Origin: Benincasa hispida
Lineage: Eukaryota > Streptophyta > Magnoliopsida > Cucurbitales > Cucurbitaceae
Reading direction: 5' to 3'
Assembly: GCF_009727055.1 (NCBI RefSeq)
Contig: NC_052358.1
Span: 48,583,802-48,647,801 of the forward strand
Length of the DNA stretch: 64,000 nucleotides
Shown: in pieces, positions 61,855 to 64,000 of the stretch
Layout of the letters: each line of letters begins with the position of its first letter
Position numbering within the stretch: the stretch's first letter is position 1
Made by a program: the position numbers and the translations under genes
The notes under the pieces: model-generated
The model's database searches: none
Told to the model about the DNA's origin: nothing
The model's input: only the letters and a program-made list of their open reading frames with translations

Positions 61855-64000
61855 CCTAAAAAACTTTAGCCGTGAGGGTTTTTGTAAAAGGATTAGCAAT
61901 GTTTTGCTCAAAAAACTTTCCTCATTTATGGCTTCGAGGTTCTTTTGAATTTGCAACTGTACCGTTGTTGTCACAATACAAGGTGATGGGTAGATGCATA
62001 TTTGGAACAACTTCCAAATCTGTAAAGAATTTCCTCAGCCATACTGTTTCTTTTGCTGCTTTGCAAGCAGCTACGTATTCAGCTTCCATTGTGGAGTCAG
62101 TTATACAGGTTTGTTTTACGCTTCTCCACACTACTGCTTCTCCATTAAGAGTGAACACTGATCCAGATATAGACTTTCTAGCATCTTTATCAGTTTGGAA
62201 ATCAGAGTCAATGTATCTAGTAAGGATCAAATCCTTAGCACTATACACGAGCATGTAGTCCCTAGTTCTCTTGAGATACTTTAAGATGTTCTTAACGGTA
62301 GTCCAATGATCACGTCCAGGATTAGACTGGTACCTACTGACAATCCCTACTGAGTAGCATATGTTAGGTCTAGTACATAACATTGCATACATCAAGCTTC
62401 CAACAGTGGAAGCATAGGGAATATTTCTCATATCCTCAACATCTTAAGGTGTCTTAGGACATTGTTCATTTGATAATGAATTCCATGTCTGAAAGGCAAC
62501 ATATCCTTTTTGGAATTCTGCATTTTATATCTAGACAACATTTTGTCTATATAAGATGCTTGAGACATGACTAGTGTCTTGTTCTTGCAATTCCGATCAA
62601 TTTGGATCCCAAGAATATACTGCGCATTTCCTAAATCTTTCATTTGGAATTGTGTATCTAGCCATTGCTTGATGTCAGTAAGATATCCTACATCATTCAC
62701 AATGAGTAGAATATCATCGACATATAAAACCAAGAACACTACAACAGAATTAATGATCTTTTTGTAAACACAAAGCTTATCAACATTCTATTCAAAGCCA
62801 TAAGATTTGATTGCAGTATCAAACCTTATATTCTAGGATCTAGAAGCTTGTTTTAATCCATAAATGGATTTTTCAAGCTTACAAACCTTTTGTTCTTGAC
62901 CCTAAACTATAAACCCATCTGGTTGAACCATATGGATACTCTCTTCAAAATTGCCATTCAAAAAGGCTGTCTTGCCATCCATTTGCCAAATTTCATAGTC
63001 ATAAAAAGTTGCAATGGGTAAGAGTATTCTTATCGACTTTCACATGGCAACGGGAGAGAAAGTTTCTTCATAGTCCACTCATTTTCTCTGGGTATAACCT
63101 TTTGCCACAATGAGCCTTAAAAGTCTGTACTTTACCGGCTTGACCTCATTTTCTCTTGTAGATCCATTTGTAACCAATGGTTTCATATCACCTGGTTTAT
63201 CTACAAGAGTCCATAATGAATTAAAGTACATTGACTCCATTTCGAGGTCCATAGCTTTTATCCACTGGTCATGGTCCACATCATTCATTGCCTGTTTATA
63301 GGTCAATGGATCCTCTATGCCCTCATCAAGTATGATGATTTGAGTTTCAGCTAAACCCAAATAGTGGTCAGGCTGATGAACAACTCCCCCACTACGTCAA
63401 GGCACTCTCAACTCTTGAGAAGGATGTGACTAAACAAAAATACTAGCTTTATCTACTACTTTAGTAGATGAACTAGGCATATTTGTAGCATCTTTTGAAA
63501 TTTCTTTCAACACTATTTTACTGCATGGTTGATGATTTCTAATGTGGTCTTCCTCTAAGAATGTGGCATTTGTTGATACAAATACCTTGTTTTCTTAAGG
63601 ATGATAAAACCGACCACCCCTTGTTTCCTTTGGATAACTACAAATAGGCATAACTTTGAACGATGTTCCAATTTCTTGGGATTTTGTACCAACACATGTG
63701 CTGGGCAACCACAAATTCTAAAGTGATGTAAACTACTTTTACACCCTTTTTCACAGCTCATAAGGTGTTTCTAAAACACTTTTAGAGGGAATGTTGTTCA
63801 AAATATGGACAACAAATTCAAGTGCATATCCTCAAAAGGAATCAGGCAATTGAGCATAGCTCATCATAGAGCGAATCATATCTAATAAGGTTCAGTTTCT
63901 TCTTTCTGATACACCATTCTACTAAGGCATACTAGGTGCAGAGAGTTGTGACTGGATCCGTTTTCTATCAAATAGTCTTGGAATCGTATGTCCATATACT
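61855..64000 (-). pseudogene. C2 copia pol (integrase end, RT, RNase H), runs off the window
   Basis: Minus-strand order: integrase with 'YMDIRFQDYLIENG' at the window end, 'SSLHHFRICGCPAHVLVQNP' (63761-63555), linker (63360-63079), RT with the intact catalytic 'VLYVDDILLIVNDVGYLTDI' (62739-62428), and RNase H with 'CTRPNICYSVGIVSRYQSNP', 'DSTMEAEYVAACKAAKE' and 'LYCDNNGTVANSKEPRSHK' (62431-61922). After 'RSHK' the frame has a stop and an internal loss, and resumes only with 'NIANPFTKTLTAKVF'. Further stops lie at 62440, 62830 and 63415. The element is inactive here, although RT and RNase H are better preserved than in C1. Confidence 0.88.

Overview
The window is nuclear DNA from a dicotyledonous plant. 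It has intron-rich genes with chloroplast transit peptides, and LTR retrotransposons with plant-type primer sites (initiator-Met tRNA for copia, Asp tRNA for an Athila-type element). Several short AT-rich repeats, including GATAG-rich repeats and small foldback elements, look like ones I associate with Cucurbitaceae. The family-level placement is an inference from memory, not a measurement.

Region 1 (about 2.3-16.6 kb) is the only intact genic part. A 14-exon gene on the + strand (3798-10818) encodes a 545-residue plastid MATE transporter of the DETOXIFICATION 46 / EDS5-like type. A 9-exon gene on the - strand (12112-16525) encodes a 496-residue FGGY-family D-ribulose kinase (XK1 type). They converge tail to tail, 1.3 kb apart. 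From memory the Arabidopsis orthologues are At2g21340 and At2g21370, also near neighbours, so this looks like conserved microsynteny. I deduced splice sites by reading GT-AG junctions in phase; both reading frames are continuous throughout. Introns and flanks carry MITE-like foldback elements.

Region 2 (1-2.3 kb and 17.5 kb to the end) is a nest of decayed transposable elements. On the left is a copia LTR next to a decayed copia protease/pre-integrase stretch. At 17.5-20.3 kb is a copia half-element on the - strand. At 20.9-26.25 kb is copia family C1 copy 1 (+), cut off by a Ty3/gypsy LTR head. At 26.4-37.2 kb is an Athila-type element (-) with gag and an accessory ORF but no pol. A decayed gypsy element follows at 37.2-41.7 kb. 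At 41.7-46.6 kb is a CACTA-like region with a hairpin minisatellite and a transposase-associated-domain ORF, split by a 3.0-kb solo LTR with a 5-bp target duplication. A broken polygalacturonase gene lies at 46.8-48.1 kb. At 48.2-49.6 kb is a second copy of the gypsy-LTR/hairpin composite. C1 copy 2 follows at 49.6-56.2 kb, then another gypsy LTR head, a 1.2-kb antisense 25S rRNA fragment, a reversed C1 LTR, and copia family C2 (-) running off the right end.

No intact new biological system was found. The points most worth checking are the conserved gene pair, an Athila LTR carrying an embedded second primer-binding site, a palindromic ACGATCG motif array in the C1 leader, a six-unit hairpin array, the rDNA fragment, and two assembly defects: an exact Tn5/Nextera junction adapter at 35182-35219 and a single N flanked by a 203-bp duplication at 31724.
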